63,851 bases of DNA from Arthrobacter sp. ISL-28 (GTDB lineage Bacteria; Actinomycetota; Actinomycetes; Actinomycetales; Micrococcaceae). The stretch covers positions 1 to 63,851 of the forward strand of contig NZ_JAGGPJ010000041.1 in assembly GCF_018613875.1 (NCBI RefSeq). The letters run 5' to 3'. Under the pieces are notes generated by a model. The model was not told where the DNA came from, did no database searches, and saw only the letters and a list, made by a program, of their open reading frames with translations. Positions 42,270 through 50,011 of this stretch are shown one piece after another. The stretch's first letter is position 1; every line of letters starts with the position of its first letter. A program made the position numbers and the translations under genes.

Positions 42270-42956
42270 TTACCCGCCGGCCCCGGCGAGTCGTTGGGCA
42301 AGGCCGTCGAGGATGAGGTCCAGTCCGAAGTCGAACTCATCACCGAAGTCGTAGCCGGGCTTGAGGACGTGCTCGGTCGCGATTTCCACCATGGAGGGGT
42401 ACTGGCCGGTGGAAAACAGCTGAACGATGGGCGTTGTGATCTCGGCGGCGGTGTCCGGGCCATCGAAGGGCAGTGCGGCCTCCTGTAGTGCAAATCCGTA
42501 GATATAGCTGTCGAGCAGGGCGTACGCGTGGGCCGTCAGCTGTATTGAGAATCCGGCGGCGCGCAGGGTGGCAAGAGTCGCCTCATGATGGCGCAATGTC
42601 GCGGGGCCGGGGGAGGTGCGGGATTCGAGCAGTCCCACCGCCCACGGGTGGCGCTTGAGGGCGCTGCGCACAGCATGTCCCCGCCGAAGCATTTCCGCCC
42701 GCCAGTCACCCCCGGGCGACGGCAAGCTAATTTCGCTGAAAACCAGGTCCACGATGCCATCCAGAATTTCATCCTTGTTGGCAACGTAGTGGTAGAGCGA
42801 CATCGGTTTGGTTCCCATGGCCTCGGCCAGGGAACGAATCGTCAGTGCCGCGATTCCCGACTCGTCGGCGAGGTCCAGGGCGCAGCCGAGCACCCTTTCC
42901 CGGCTGAGCTGTGGGCGTTTGGACGGATGGTCCTTGGTGGTGGTCGGCAACGGCAC
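42270..42956 (-). CDS. TetR/AcrR family regulator (TetR_C_1 type), copy A
   Basis: 228-residue repressor. N-terminal HTH (about residues 19-65: ERVLGCALDLADESGIAAL and LYHYVANKDEIL), C-terminal tetracycline-repressor-like ligand domain. GTG start at 42956. It is divergent from the zinc-less alcohol dehydrogenase-like gene at 43052, and two palindromes at 42975 and 42998 between them are its likely operators. Paralogue of the regulator at 45764. Confidence 0.9.
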   Translation of the reverse strand: MPLPTTTKDHPSKRPQLSRERVLGCALDLADESGIAALTIRSLAEAMGTKPMSLYHYVANKDEILDGIVDLVFSEISLPSPGGDWRAEMLRRGHAVRSALKRHPWAVGLLESRTSPGPATLRHHEATLATLRAAGFSIQLTAHAYALLDSYIYGFALQEAALPFDGPDTAAEITTPIVQLFSTGQYPSMVEIATEHVLKPGYDFGDEFDFGLDLILDGLAQRLAGAGG

Positions 42957-42974
42957 TCCCGGCTATGGCTGTTT

Positions 42975-43010
42975 CGTACATAGTACGCTACGGTTCTCGT
43001 ACAGTGTACG
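42975..43010. promoter_or_regulatory. Twin palindromic operators, CGTAC-N3-GTACG
   Basis: CGTACATAGTACG (42975-42987) and CGTACAGTGTACG (42998-43010), 23 bp apart centre to centre, also forming a larger palindrome bounded by TTTCGTACA and TGTACGAAA. They sit in the divergent promoter between the TetR gene and the oxidoreductase gene. Confidence 0.75.
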
Positions 43011-43051
43011 AAATTCTGTAGCTGGACATCCCCCTAGATAAGGAACAGGCC

Positions 43052-44119
43052 ATGACATCTGAAGGCCAGCGTGCTGCTGAGGCTCCATCCATTGAGGCTC
43101 CATCCGGGGAAGGTACGCCGGTGGGTAATACTGCGGCGGGCCAGGAGTTGATGCGGGCCATCGTGCAGGAGGCCTACGGTTCGTCCGACGACGTCCTGCA
43201 GCTGGCCCGCATCCCCAGGCCGCAGCCGAAAGATAACGAAGTGCTGATCCGAGTCCGTGCGGCCGGCCTGGACAGGGGCACATGGCATCTGACAACAGGG
43301 CGGCCATACCTGCTCCGCCTTATCTTCGGACTCCGCAAACCAAAGAATCTCGTCCCCGGGCTGGACTTTGCCGGCACTGTCGCATCTGTCGGTTCGGCAG
43401 TTACCCGATTCCGTGCCGGGGATGACGTCTACGGATTCGGACAGGGTACGTTCGCGGAGTTCACAGTGGCGCGACAGGACAAGATCGCCCGCAAGCCTGG
43501 AAATGTCTCCTTTACGGAAGCATCGGCGGTTCCGGTCTCGGCGAGCACCGCGCTGCAGGGCCTGCGCGCCGGGGGCATCAAGCCCGGGCAGAAGGTGCTG
43601 ATCCTGGGAGCTTCCGGAGGTGTCGGCAGTTTCGCGGTGCAACTGGCGAAGGCAGCCGGGGTGGAGGTCACCGCGTCCTGCAGCAGCTCCAAGATCGATC
43701 TGGTGCGCTCGCTCGGGGCCGACCACGTTATCGACTACACCCGCGAGGACTTCGCTGACGCCGGTCGACACTACGACCTCATCCTGGATATCGCCGGGAA
43801 CCCCACCCTGGGACGCCTGCGCCGGGCGCTCGCACCCTCCGGCACGGCTGTCATCGCGGGCGGGGAGGAAGGCGGGTCCTTGACCGGCAGCATTGACCGG
43901 GCGTTCCGGGCGCTGGCCCTGTCCCCGTTCATCAGCCAGCGGTTTACCATGCTCGTCAACCACGAGGGCAGCGAAGACCTCGAGCACCTCGCCGGACTCA
44001 TCGAAGCAGGAACCCTCAACCCGGCCATCGACCGGGCCTTTCCCCTCGAGCAGGGTCAGGAAGCCATGCGCTACTTCGACGCCGGAAAAGCCCGGGGGAA
44101 AATCGCCGTCACCATCTGA
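43052..44119 (+). CDS. Zinc-independent MDR-family NAD(P)H:quinone oxidoreductase
   Basis: 355-residue medium-chain dehydrogenase/reductase. The nucleotide site is GASGGVGSFAVQLAK; the GroES-like N-terminal domain has GLDFAGTVASVG but lacks the zinc-binding cysteines. A 30-residue low-complexity tail precedes the usual start (MRAIVQEAYG at about residue 34), so ATG 43151 is an alternative start. Probably reduces quinones or enones. Controlled by the adjacent TetR. Confidence 0.88.
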   Translation: MTSEGQRAAEAPSIEAPSGEGTPVGNTAAGQELMRAIVQEAYGSSDDVLQLARIPRPQPKDNEVLIRVRAAGLDRGTWHLTTGRPYLLRLIFGLRKPKNLVPGLDFAGTVASVGSAVTRFRAGDDVYGFGQGTFAEFTVARQDKIARKPGNVSFTEASAVPVSASTALQGLRAGGIKPGQKVLILGASGGVGSFAVQLAKAAGVEVTASCSSSKIDLVRSLGADHVIDYTREDFADAGRHYDLILDIAGNPTLGRLRRALAPSGTAVIAGGEEGGSLTGSIDRAFRALALSPFISQRFTMLVNHEGSEDLEHLAGLIEAGTLNPAIDRAFPLEQGQEAMRYFDAGKARGKIAVTI

Positions 44120-44186
44120 ACCCCGGACTGCCCACGCAACGCCCATCCAGCAAGCTACGCGTCTCTAGTCGTTAAGGAAGCAATCC

Positions 44187-44942
44187 ATGTCACTAACAAC
44201 GCCGAACGGATCCTTTCAGGCCGTCGGGAATGAAGCAGCCAGATCCCTGCGTACACCGAGTCTGATTGCCGGATCCGCCCTGCTGTTTTTGGTCGCACTT
44301 TCCGTCTTTGGCAACTTCGCTGTCTTGGAAAACCTCATTAGCCAGGGGGATGGAGCCGGAACAGCGGCAGAAATTTCCGGTTCCGGGATGCTGTTCCGTA
44401 TGGGCATTGCTGCCCTGGTGGCCGCCGTCGTTCTCGACGCCGTCATCGCCGCGGCGCTGTTCGAGGTTTTCGCCTCCGTGAACCGTAGTCTTTCGATGAT
44501 GGCTGCCTGGTTCAGGCTCGCATACTCAGCTGTTTTCCTGGTCGCGATCTGCCGGCTCCTGGAGGTTCCCGCACTGCTGGACGATGGGGAGCGCGTGCTG
44601 CATGCAGTCGATGGATTCAACACCGTTTGGAAGGTAGGCCTCATTCTCTTCGGCTTCCATCTGATGCTGATCGGATATCTGGCGTACCGGTCCAGGTTTA
44701 TGGCATCGATCTTCGGCATGCTGCTCGTGATAAACGGAATCGGTTACATCGCGGACGGATTCGCCGTTGTCCTGGTGTCGGACTACTCATTCAGCTTCGC
44801 CCAATTCGTTTTCGTCGGGGAAACAGCGCTCATTTTCTGGCTCTTGATCAGGGGCCGCCGGGTCATAACCGGGCATCAACAGGCGCAATGGCCTGCAACT
44901 GAGGGGAGCATTCAAAGGCCCGCGGAAAGCCCCGTGGCCTGA
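44187..44942 (+). CDS. DUF4386 family membrane protein
   Basis: 251-residue membrane protein with six helices and the DUF4386 pattern: LAGSALLFLVAL-like first helix, SMMAAWFRLAYS, and LILFGFHLMLIGYLAYRS. Function unknown. It follows the oxidoreductase gene after 67 bp and may share its TetR-controlled transcript. A hydrophilic C-terminal tail is present. Confidence 0.85.
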   Translation: MSLTTPNGSFQAVGNEAARSLRTPSLIAGSALLFLVALSVFGNFAVLENLISQGDGAGTAAEISGSGMLFRMGIAALVAAVVLDAVIAAALFEVFASVNRSLSMMAAWFRLAYSAVFLVAICRLLEVPALLDDGERVLHAVDGFNTVWKVGLILFGFHLMLIGYLAYRSRFMASIFGMLLVINGIGYIADGFAVVLVSDYSFSFAQFVFVGETALIFWLLIRGRRVITGHQQAQWPATEGSIQRPAESPVA

Positions 44943-44954
44943 TGCAGGAAGCAG

Positions 44955-45656
44955 TCACAGCAACTGCGGCCGTACGGGTCGGCGAGAAGGGCGGGATGTT
45001 CGGCCGGACAGCCGAGCGCGGCGACGGATGACATACTCGGCAACTGCCAGGTTGATCACCCATGCGGCCCCCATCAGGAGGGCGCGGGTCAGCTCGTTGG
45101 GAGGGCCCGCAAGAACTATCCAGGGGAGGATCACGAAGGCCTGGGTGCCGGCGGCCACGCCGATGGCGTATGCGCGGGTCATCCATGCACCGTGCTGGAC
45201 GAAGTCGCGGCGCTGAATTGCCAGGATGCCCAGGATGATGCTCACCAGCATGGCAGAGCCGAAGAACAGCCGAATCGGGACATCGGTGGTGCCATCCGGG
45301 AGGGGGTAAAACGCGGACATCCACAGGCCGGAGAGGGCGGCGAGCAGGCCGGCCGGGATGAGGATGCCTCCGGCAACGCGGTGCCAGCGGCGCCTGCCCC
45401 GGAGTGAGGGAAGGAACTGGAACGCGCCGAGCAGGCTGTAAATGGTGACACTGACAATGTGGATCACGACGGGGATTGGCGATGCAAAGAATCGGGCATT
45501 CTGCGGTGTGATGGCGGCACCGCCCGTTAGTTCTGTCAGGCGCGACGCTCCGGCGATTACCGGGATGAGGCTGAGGAGGATCAATGCCGTGGGGACCGGC
45601 CAGTGGGGTCGGGAGTGCCGGACGGGGGACGGGGCGGTGATTGTTACCGTTGGCAT
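44955..45656 (-). CDS. DUF2306 family membrane protein
   Basis: 233-residue membrane protein with about six helices. DUF2306 signs: IHIVSVTIYSLLGAFQFLPSL, RRWHRVAGGILIPAGLLAALSGLWMS and HGAWMTRAYAIGVAAGTQ. Function unknown. ATG 45656 is used; the frame stays open further. Divergent from the second TetR gene, with twin operators between them, so it is the regulator's likely target. Confidence 0.85.
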   Translation of the reverse strand: MPTVTITAPSPVRHSRPHWPVPTALILLSLIPVIAGASRLTELTGGAAITPQNARFFASPIPVVIHIVSVTIYSLLGAFQFLPSLRGRRRWHRVAGGILIPAGLLAALSGLWMSAFYPLPDGTTDVPIRLFFGSAMLVSIILGILAIQRRDFVQHGAWMTRAYAIGVAAGTQAFVILPWIVLAGPPNELTRALLMGAAWVINLAVAEYVIRRRARLSGRTSRPSRRPVRPQLL

Positions 45657-45676
45657 CTCGGATCCTTCGCTCAAAT

Positions 45677-45726
45677 GGTGTACGGCGTACACCTCTGGGG
45701 TCTGACGATAGGTGTACGTTGTACAC
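45677..45726. promoter_or_regulatory. Twin palindromic operators, GTGTAC-N3-GTACAC
   Basis: GGTGTACGGCGTACACC (45677-45693) and GTGTACGTTGTACAC (45712-45726) lie between the divergent DUF2306 and TetR genes. The core GTAC-N3-GTAC is shared with the pair at 42975-43010. Confidence 0.78.
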
Positions 45727-45763
45727 TTGTCAACGGAAAGTTCCTCGACGAAAGGCGGTCCGG

Positions 45764-46486
45764 ATGGCTCGGCAGGTGCAGGCCGCGCGGCGGATCCCTC
45801 TGAGCCGGGAGCGGGTGCTGGAGGCCGCCGTTTCACTCGCCGACGAAGCTGGGATCGAGTCATTCAGCATGCGCCGGCTTGCCCAGGAACTCGGTGTGGT
45901 TCCGATGGCGCTCTACAAGCACGTGGCAAACAAGGAGGAACTTCTCGACGGGATGGTCGAGGTCATCGTTGGCGAGATCGATCCTCCGCTCCCGGGCAGC
46001 GACTGGAAGAACGCGGTCCGGTTGCGGGTTCTTTCTGCGCGGCAGGCCCTGCAGCGTCATCCCTGGGCCCGGCAAGCACTCGAATCCCGCACCAACAAGA
46101 CGCCGGCAGTCCTTGATTACATGGACTCATTCACCGGGATGTTCCTGGCCGGCGGCTTGTCCGTGGATCTCACGCATCACGTCATGCACGCCCTCGGGGG
46201 CCGCATGTGGGGGTTCACCCAGGAGCTGTTCGACGACTCGCGCAGCCCGAATGGGAGCGTGCCGGCCGAGATTCCGCCCCAGGCACCGGCAGCCATGCTC
46301 CGGCAGATGGCTGATCGGTACCCGAACATCGTGGCGATTGCTGCCTCAGCCGCCCACGACGACCAATCTGTGGTGGGACACGGCTGCGACGACCAGTTCG
46401 AGTTCGAGTTCGCGCTCGACCTGCTCCTCGACGGTTTTGAGCGGCTTCACACCCAAGGCTGGACGTCGAAGCGGGCCGAAGCTTGA
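45764..46486 (+). CDS. TetR/AcrR family regulator (TetR_C_1 type), copy B
   Basis: 240-residue repressor related to the one at 42270: both carry SRERVL, the LxxEALGxxPMxLYxHVANKxEILDG-like HTH and a TetR-type C-domain with ESRT near the middle. ATG 45764 fits; the frame is open to 45641 but covers the operators. Two GTGTAC-N3-GTACAC sites lie directly upstream, so it probably represses itself and DUF2306. The ligand is unknown. Confidence 0.9.
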   Translation: MARQVQAARRIPLSRERVLEAAVSLADEAGIESFSMRRLAQELGVVPMALYKHVANKEELLDGMVEVIVGEIDPPLPGSDWKNAVRLRVLSARQALQRHPWARQALESRTNKTPAVLDYMDSFTGMFLAGGLSVDLTHHVMHALGGRMWGFTQELFDDSRSPNGSVPAEIPPQAPAAMLRQMADRYPNIVAIAASAAHDDQSVVGHGCDDQFEFEFALDLLLDGFERLHTQGWTSKRAEA

Positions 46487-46535
46487 GCGCGGCTAGCCAG
46501 CTGGCGGCGTCCGGCGGGCCGGGAAAGTAGTCGCC

Positions 46536-47156
46536 ATGGAAGACGATCTGGGCACGGCGCTGGAGGGTGTGGGACGGCGCCTGCGCGAGCTGCGCACCGC
46601 GAACGGCACCACACTGTCAGCACTTTCCGCAGCCACCGGAATCTCCGTCAGTACCCTGTCGCGGCTGGAGTCCGGCGGTCGACGCCCTACTTTGGAGCTG
46701 CTGTTGCCACTTGCCCGGGCCCATGGTGTCCCGCTGGACGAACTGGTGGATGCGCCGTCCACCGGCGACCCGCGGGTCCATCTGCGTCCGGTACGGTTCA
46801 ACGGTGCGACCATCATTCCGCTGACCCAGCGCACCGGCGGACTGCGGGCATACAAGCACATCCTGCCGGCGGTCAGGAGGCCGCCGGAGCCGGATCCGCA
46901 AATACACCGGGGCTACGAGTGGCTCCACGTCCTGAGCGGCCGGCTGCGGCTGGTGCTGGGAGACCGGGAGCTGGTGCTCCTGCCCGGAGAGTCGGCAGAA
47001 TTCGACACACGGACCCCGCACTGGATGGGAAATGCGGATACAGAACCGGTCGAGTTTCTCGCACTGTTCAGTCCTGAGGGGCAGCGTGCCCATCTGCGGG
47101 CACGCCCGCTGGGCGCTGGCGGCGCCGATCCTCAGAAATCCCGCCCGGAAGGGTAA
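46536..47156 (+). CDS. XRE-family regulator with cupin domain
   Basis: 206-residue regulator: N-terminal XRE HTH (about 12-65, LSALSAATGISVSTLSRLESGGRRP) and C-terminal cupin (about 110-190, HRGYEWLHVLSGRLRLVLG). It is followed 183 bp downstream by a flavoprotein disulfide reductase-like gene, an arrangement repeated in other actinobacteria, which suggests it controls that gene. Confidence 0.9.
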   Translation: MEDDLGTALEGVGRRLRELRTANGTTLSALSAATGISVSTLSRLESGGRRPTLELLLPLARAHGVPLDELVDAPSTGDPRVHLRPVRFNGATIIPLTQRTGGLRAYKHILPAVRRPPEPDPQIHRGYEWLHVLSGRLRLVLGDRELVLLPGESAEFDTRTPHWMGNADTEPVEFLALFSPEGQRAHLRARPLGAGGADPQKSRPEG

Positions 47157-47339
47157 GAATCCGGGCGGCGCCTGCAGGCAGGGCCCTGCTCACGTGGAGA
47201 GCTCAGCGCCAACGGCCACCATCCACTGTTTGCCAGTTCGGCAAAATAAATTGCAGCCTGCTGCGCCCCGGTCCGACACTCGAATGACTTCCTGCTGCCA
47301 CCGGCTGCAGGGAACATTCGACGGACAGGGAGAACGGCA

Positions 47340-48335
47340 ATGGAACCTGGAGATTTGAACGACAGCGATGCTACGTATGACGTGGTGGTCATCGGCGGCA
47401 GTGCCGCCGGACTCAGCGGGGCCCTCGCCCTGGTACGGGCCTGCCGCTCGGTGCTGGTCATCGATTCGGGCGCTGCCCGCAACGCACCCTCTGCCCACCT
47501 GCACAACTTCCTCGGACGCGATGGTACGCCACCCTCGGACCTATATTCCGCGGGTCGGACGGAAGTGGCAGGCTACGGCGGGCACTTTGCGGACGGGACG
47601 GTGACGGCGGCATTCCGCGACATTGACGGAAATTTCCAAGTGGAGACGGCAACCGGACTCAGGGTGCGTGCTCGCCGGCTACTGGTGGCAACCGGCGTTA
47701 CCGATGAACTGCCGGCGATCGAGGGGCTGCCCGGACGGTGGGGTAAAGACGTGCTGCACTGCCCGTACTGCCACGGCTGGGAAGTTCGGGGGCAGGCCAT
47801 CGGGATCCTGGCCACCGACGACGCCGCGACAGCCGCGCATCAGGCGCTACTGTGGCGGCAGTGGAGCGATGACGTAGTCGTCTTCCAGCACACAGTCCAG
47901 GACCCCAGCAAAGAACAGCGGGCACAGCTGGACGCGCGGGGCATAGTCGTCGTGACGGGGGAAGTGATTGCTGTGGAGGCCGCTGAGGACGGGCTGAAGG
48001 CAGTCCTGCTGGCAAGCGGCAAGACAATTGATCGACAGGTACTCGTGGTCAGGACCCGCATGGCAGCCCGTGCTGGATTCCTCTCCGGCCTCGGACTGGA
48101 GGCAGCTGAGCAGTACCTCGGTGACCTCCTGATCGGGACGGCAGTTCCAGCAGATGCAACCGGCGCCACCGCAGTACCCGGCGTCTGGGCGGCCGGCAAC
48201 GTTACGAACCTCATGGCGCAGGTCATGCTTGCCGCAGCTTCCGGGTCCACTGCCGCAGCGGCGATCAACGCCGACCTCATCGCCGACGAGACCCGTGCCG
48301 CCGTCGAGTACGGCCAGCTGGCGGCATCCGCCTGA
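47340..48335 (+). CDS. Thioredoxin-reductase-like FAD/NAD(P)H oxidoreductase
   Basis: 331-residue flavoprotein. FAD site VVIGGSAAGLSGALAL, redox pair C-P-Y-C in LHCPYCHGWEV (TrxR normally CATC), and a C-terminal AAGNV flavin motif. The usual NAD(P)H GxGxxA motif is degenerate (GILATDDAAT), so cofactor preference is uncertain. AGGGAGAA before ATG 47340. Probably regulated by the XRE-cupin protein upstream. Function as disulfide reductase is plausible. Confidence 0.85.
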   Translation: MEPGDLNDSDATYDVVVIGGSAAGLSGALALVRACRSVLVIDSGAARNAPSAHLHNFLGRDGTPPSDLYSAGRTEVAGYGGHFADGTVTAAFRDIDGNFQVETATGLRVRARRLLVATGVTDELPAIEGLPGRWGKDVLHCPYCHGWEVRGQAIGILATDDAATAAHQALLWRQWSDDVVVFQHTVQDPSKEQRAQLDARGIVVVTGEVIAVEAAEDGLKAVLLASGKTIDRQVLVVRTRMAARAGFLSGLGLEAAEQYLGDLLIGTAVPADATGATAVPGVWAAGNVTNLMAQVMLAAASGSTAAAAINADLIADETRAAVEYGQLAASA

Positions 48336-48378
48336 AGCAGCCGGCACCGGCCGCTGTTCGTCACCGTCCGGCAGATCG

Positions 48379-48393
48379 GCTATTATTGATAGC
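48379..48393. promoter_or_regulatory. Small dyad upstream of rpmE2
   Basis: GCTATTATTGATAGC, with 5-bp arms, lies 100 bp before rpmE2. Type B L31 genes are often under Zur control; this dyad does not match a classic Zur box well, so it is only a candidate site. Confidence 0.25.
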
Positions 48394-48493
48394 TGGTTGC
48401 ACTGCGCTTTTGGCTTGCCTTGAGGCAGAGAGCGGCCATCCCATTCATACCTGGCAGCTGGCAAAATCCAGCGCTGCGAACAAAGGTCCCATT

Positions 48494-48751
48494 ATGAAGT
48501 CTGATATCCACCCGAAGTACGAAGCTGTTGTATTCAACGACCTGGCTTCCGGCGTCAAGTTCCTGACCAAGTCCACCGTGTCTTCCAAGAAGACCATCGA
48601 GTGGGAAGACGGCAACACCTACCCGGTTATCGACGTCGAAATCTCCTCCGAGTCCCACCCGTTCTACACGGGCAAGCAGCGCATCATGGACTCCGCAGGC
48701 CGCGTCGAGCGCTTCAACGCTCGCTTCAAGGGCTTCGGCGGCAAGAAGTAA
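48494..48751 (+). CDS. rpmE2: 50S ribosomal protein L31 type B (zinc-independent)
   Basis: 85-residue ribosomal protein. It begins MKSDIHPKYEAVVF and ends RFKGFGGKK and has no cysteines, so it is the zinc-free (C-minus) paralogue, which replaces zinc-bearing L31 when zinc is scarce. ATG 48494 fits; the frame is open to 48386. Followed by a strong terminator. Confidence 0.95.
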   Translation: MKSDIHPKYEAVVFNDLASGVKFLTKSTVSSKKTIEWEDGNTYPVIDVEISSESHPFYTGKQRIMDSAGRVERFNARFKGFGGKK

Positions 48752-48776
48752 TTCACTTCTCCCCAAGGTTCTTTGG

Positions 48777-48809
48777 AAAAGCCCGCACCGGCAACGGTGC
48801 GGGCTTTTT
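48777..48809 (+). terminator. Intrinsic terminator of rpmE2
   Basis: 14-bp stem AAAAGCCCGCACCG/CGGTGCGGGCTTTT with a GCAA loop and a T run up to 48809. Confidence 0.88.
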
Positions 48810-48834
48810 GCGTTTGTGGGGCAGGATGGAAGGC

Positions 48835-49929
48835 ATGACCGCCACGCCATTTTCCGCAGACGACGACGGCGCTCCCCGCCTTCACGGGGAGTACAAGGTG
48901 CCGGGCGGCAAGCTCGTGGTCGTGGACCTCCATGTCCACGACGGCACCTTCACCGGCGTTTCCGTCAGCGGTGATTTCTTCCTCGAACCCGATGAGGCGC
49001 TGCTGGATATCAACGCGGCGCTGGAGGGACTTCCGGAAAGTTCGACGGCGGCCGATATCGCCGCCGCCGTGGAGTCGTGCCTGCCGCCGGACGCCGTGAT
49101 GTTCGGCTTCTCGGCGGACGCCGTGGCGGTCGCCGTCCGCAGGGCATTGTCCAAAGCCACGGCCTGGTACGACCACCACTGGAACATCATTGCCCCCACG
49201 GTGCTGCCAACGCACCTGAACGTGGCACTGGACGAGGTCCTCACGGAGGAAGTCGGGGCAGGCCGCCGCAACCCGACCATACGCTTCTGGGACTGGGAGG
49301 AGCCCTCGGTGATCATCGGCAGCTTCCAGTCCTACCGCAACGAGGTGGATCCTGCCGGCGTGGCAAGGCACGGCATCACCGTGGTACGCCGGATCAGCGG
49401 CGGGGGAGCGATGTTCATGGAAGCGGGCAACTGCATCACCTACTCGCTGTATCTGCCCCAGACGCTGGTGGATGGCGTCAGCTTCGCCGACTCCTACGCC
49501 TTCCTGGATGCGTGGGCGATGGCAGCCCTGAAACAGCTCGGCATCACCGCGTTCTACGTACCACTCAATGACATCGCCACGGACCAGGGCAAGATCGGCG
49601 GGGCCGCCCAGAAGCGGCTCGCCAACGGAGGGATGCTGCACCACGTCACCATGAGCTACGACATCGACGCTGACAAGATGGTGGACGTGCTCCGGATCGG
49701 CAAGGAGAAGCTCTCGGACAAGGGAACCACGAGCGCCAAGAAGCGGGTGGACCCGCTACGGCGCCAAACCGGACTGGCGCGCACCGACATCGTCGCCGCC
49801 ATGATGGACGTGTTCGCCGGACGGTACGGAGCCACTCCCTCAGAAGTCACGGCAAAGGAATTCGAGACGGCACGTGAACGGATCGCCGCGAAGTTCGGCA
49901 CGGAAGAGTGGCTACACCGCGTGCCGTAG
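48835..49929 (+). CDS. lplA: Lipoate-protein ligase A with N-terminal accessory domain
   Basis: 364-residue enzyme that attaches lipoate to E2 and GcvH-type proteins. The catalytic domain (about 100-360) has RRISGGGAMFMEAGNCITYSL, corresponding to the RRxSGGGAVFHDxGN motif, and the catalytic lysine in QGKIGGAAQKR. The first 90 residues (GEYKVPGGKLVVVDL, VSVSGDFFLEPDEAL) look like the accessory domain, normally C-terminal in E. coli LplA, so the order is permuted. ATG 48835 is preferred; ATG 48826 is nearly as good. Confidence 0.88.
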   Translation: MTATPFSADDDGAPRLHGEYKVPGGKLVVVDLHVHDGTFTGVSVSGDFFLEPDEALLDINAALEGLPESSTAADIAAAVESCLPPDAVMFGFSADAVAVAVRRALSKATAWYDHHWNIIAPTVLPTHLNVALDEVLTEEVGAGRRNPTIRFWDWEEPSVIIGSFQSYRNEVDPAGVARHGITVVRRISGGGAMFMEAGNCITYSLYLPQTLVDGVSFADSYAFLDAWAMAALKQLGITAFYVPLNDIATDQGKIGGAAQKRLANGGMLHHVTMSYDIDADKMVDVLRIGKEKLSDKGTTSAKKRVDPLRRQTGLARTDIVAAMMDVFAGRYGATPSEVTAKEFETARERIAAKFGTEEWLHRVP

Positions 49930-49949
49930 AAACGACTGCCGTAGAAACT

Positions 49950-50011
49950 CATCGATTGCTGCTTAAACGCCGTTTTGACGGGTCATAAAGGCAGTTATGG
50001 AGCAGTCGATG
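49950..50011. repeat. MITE-like palindromic element, copy 2 (62 bp)
   Basis: Two 30-bp arms (49950-49979 and 49982-50011) form an imperfect hairpin. Ends CATCGATTGCT and AGCAGTCGATG match with one mismatch. The left arm contains TAAACGCCGTTTT as in the right end of the element at 15085. It lies between convergent lplA and pepN and overlaps the end of pepN by about 17 bp. Confidence 0.75.
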
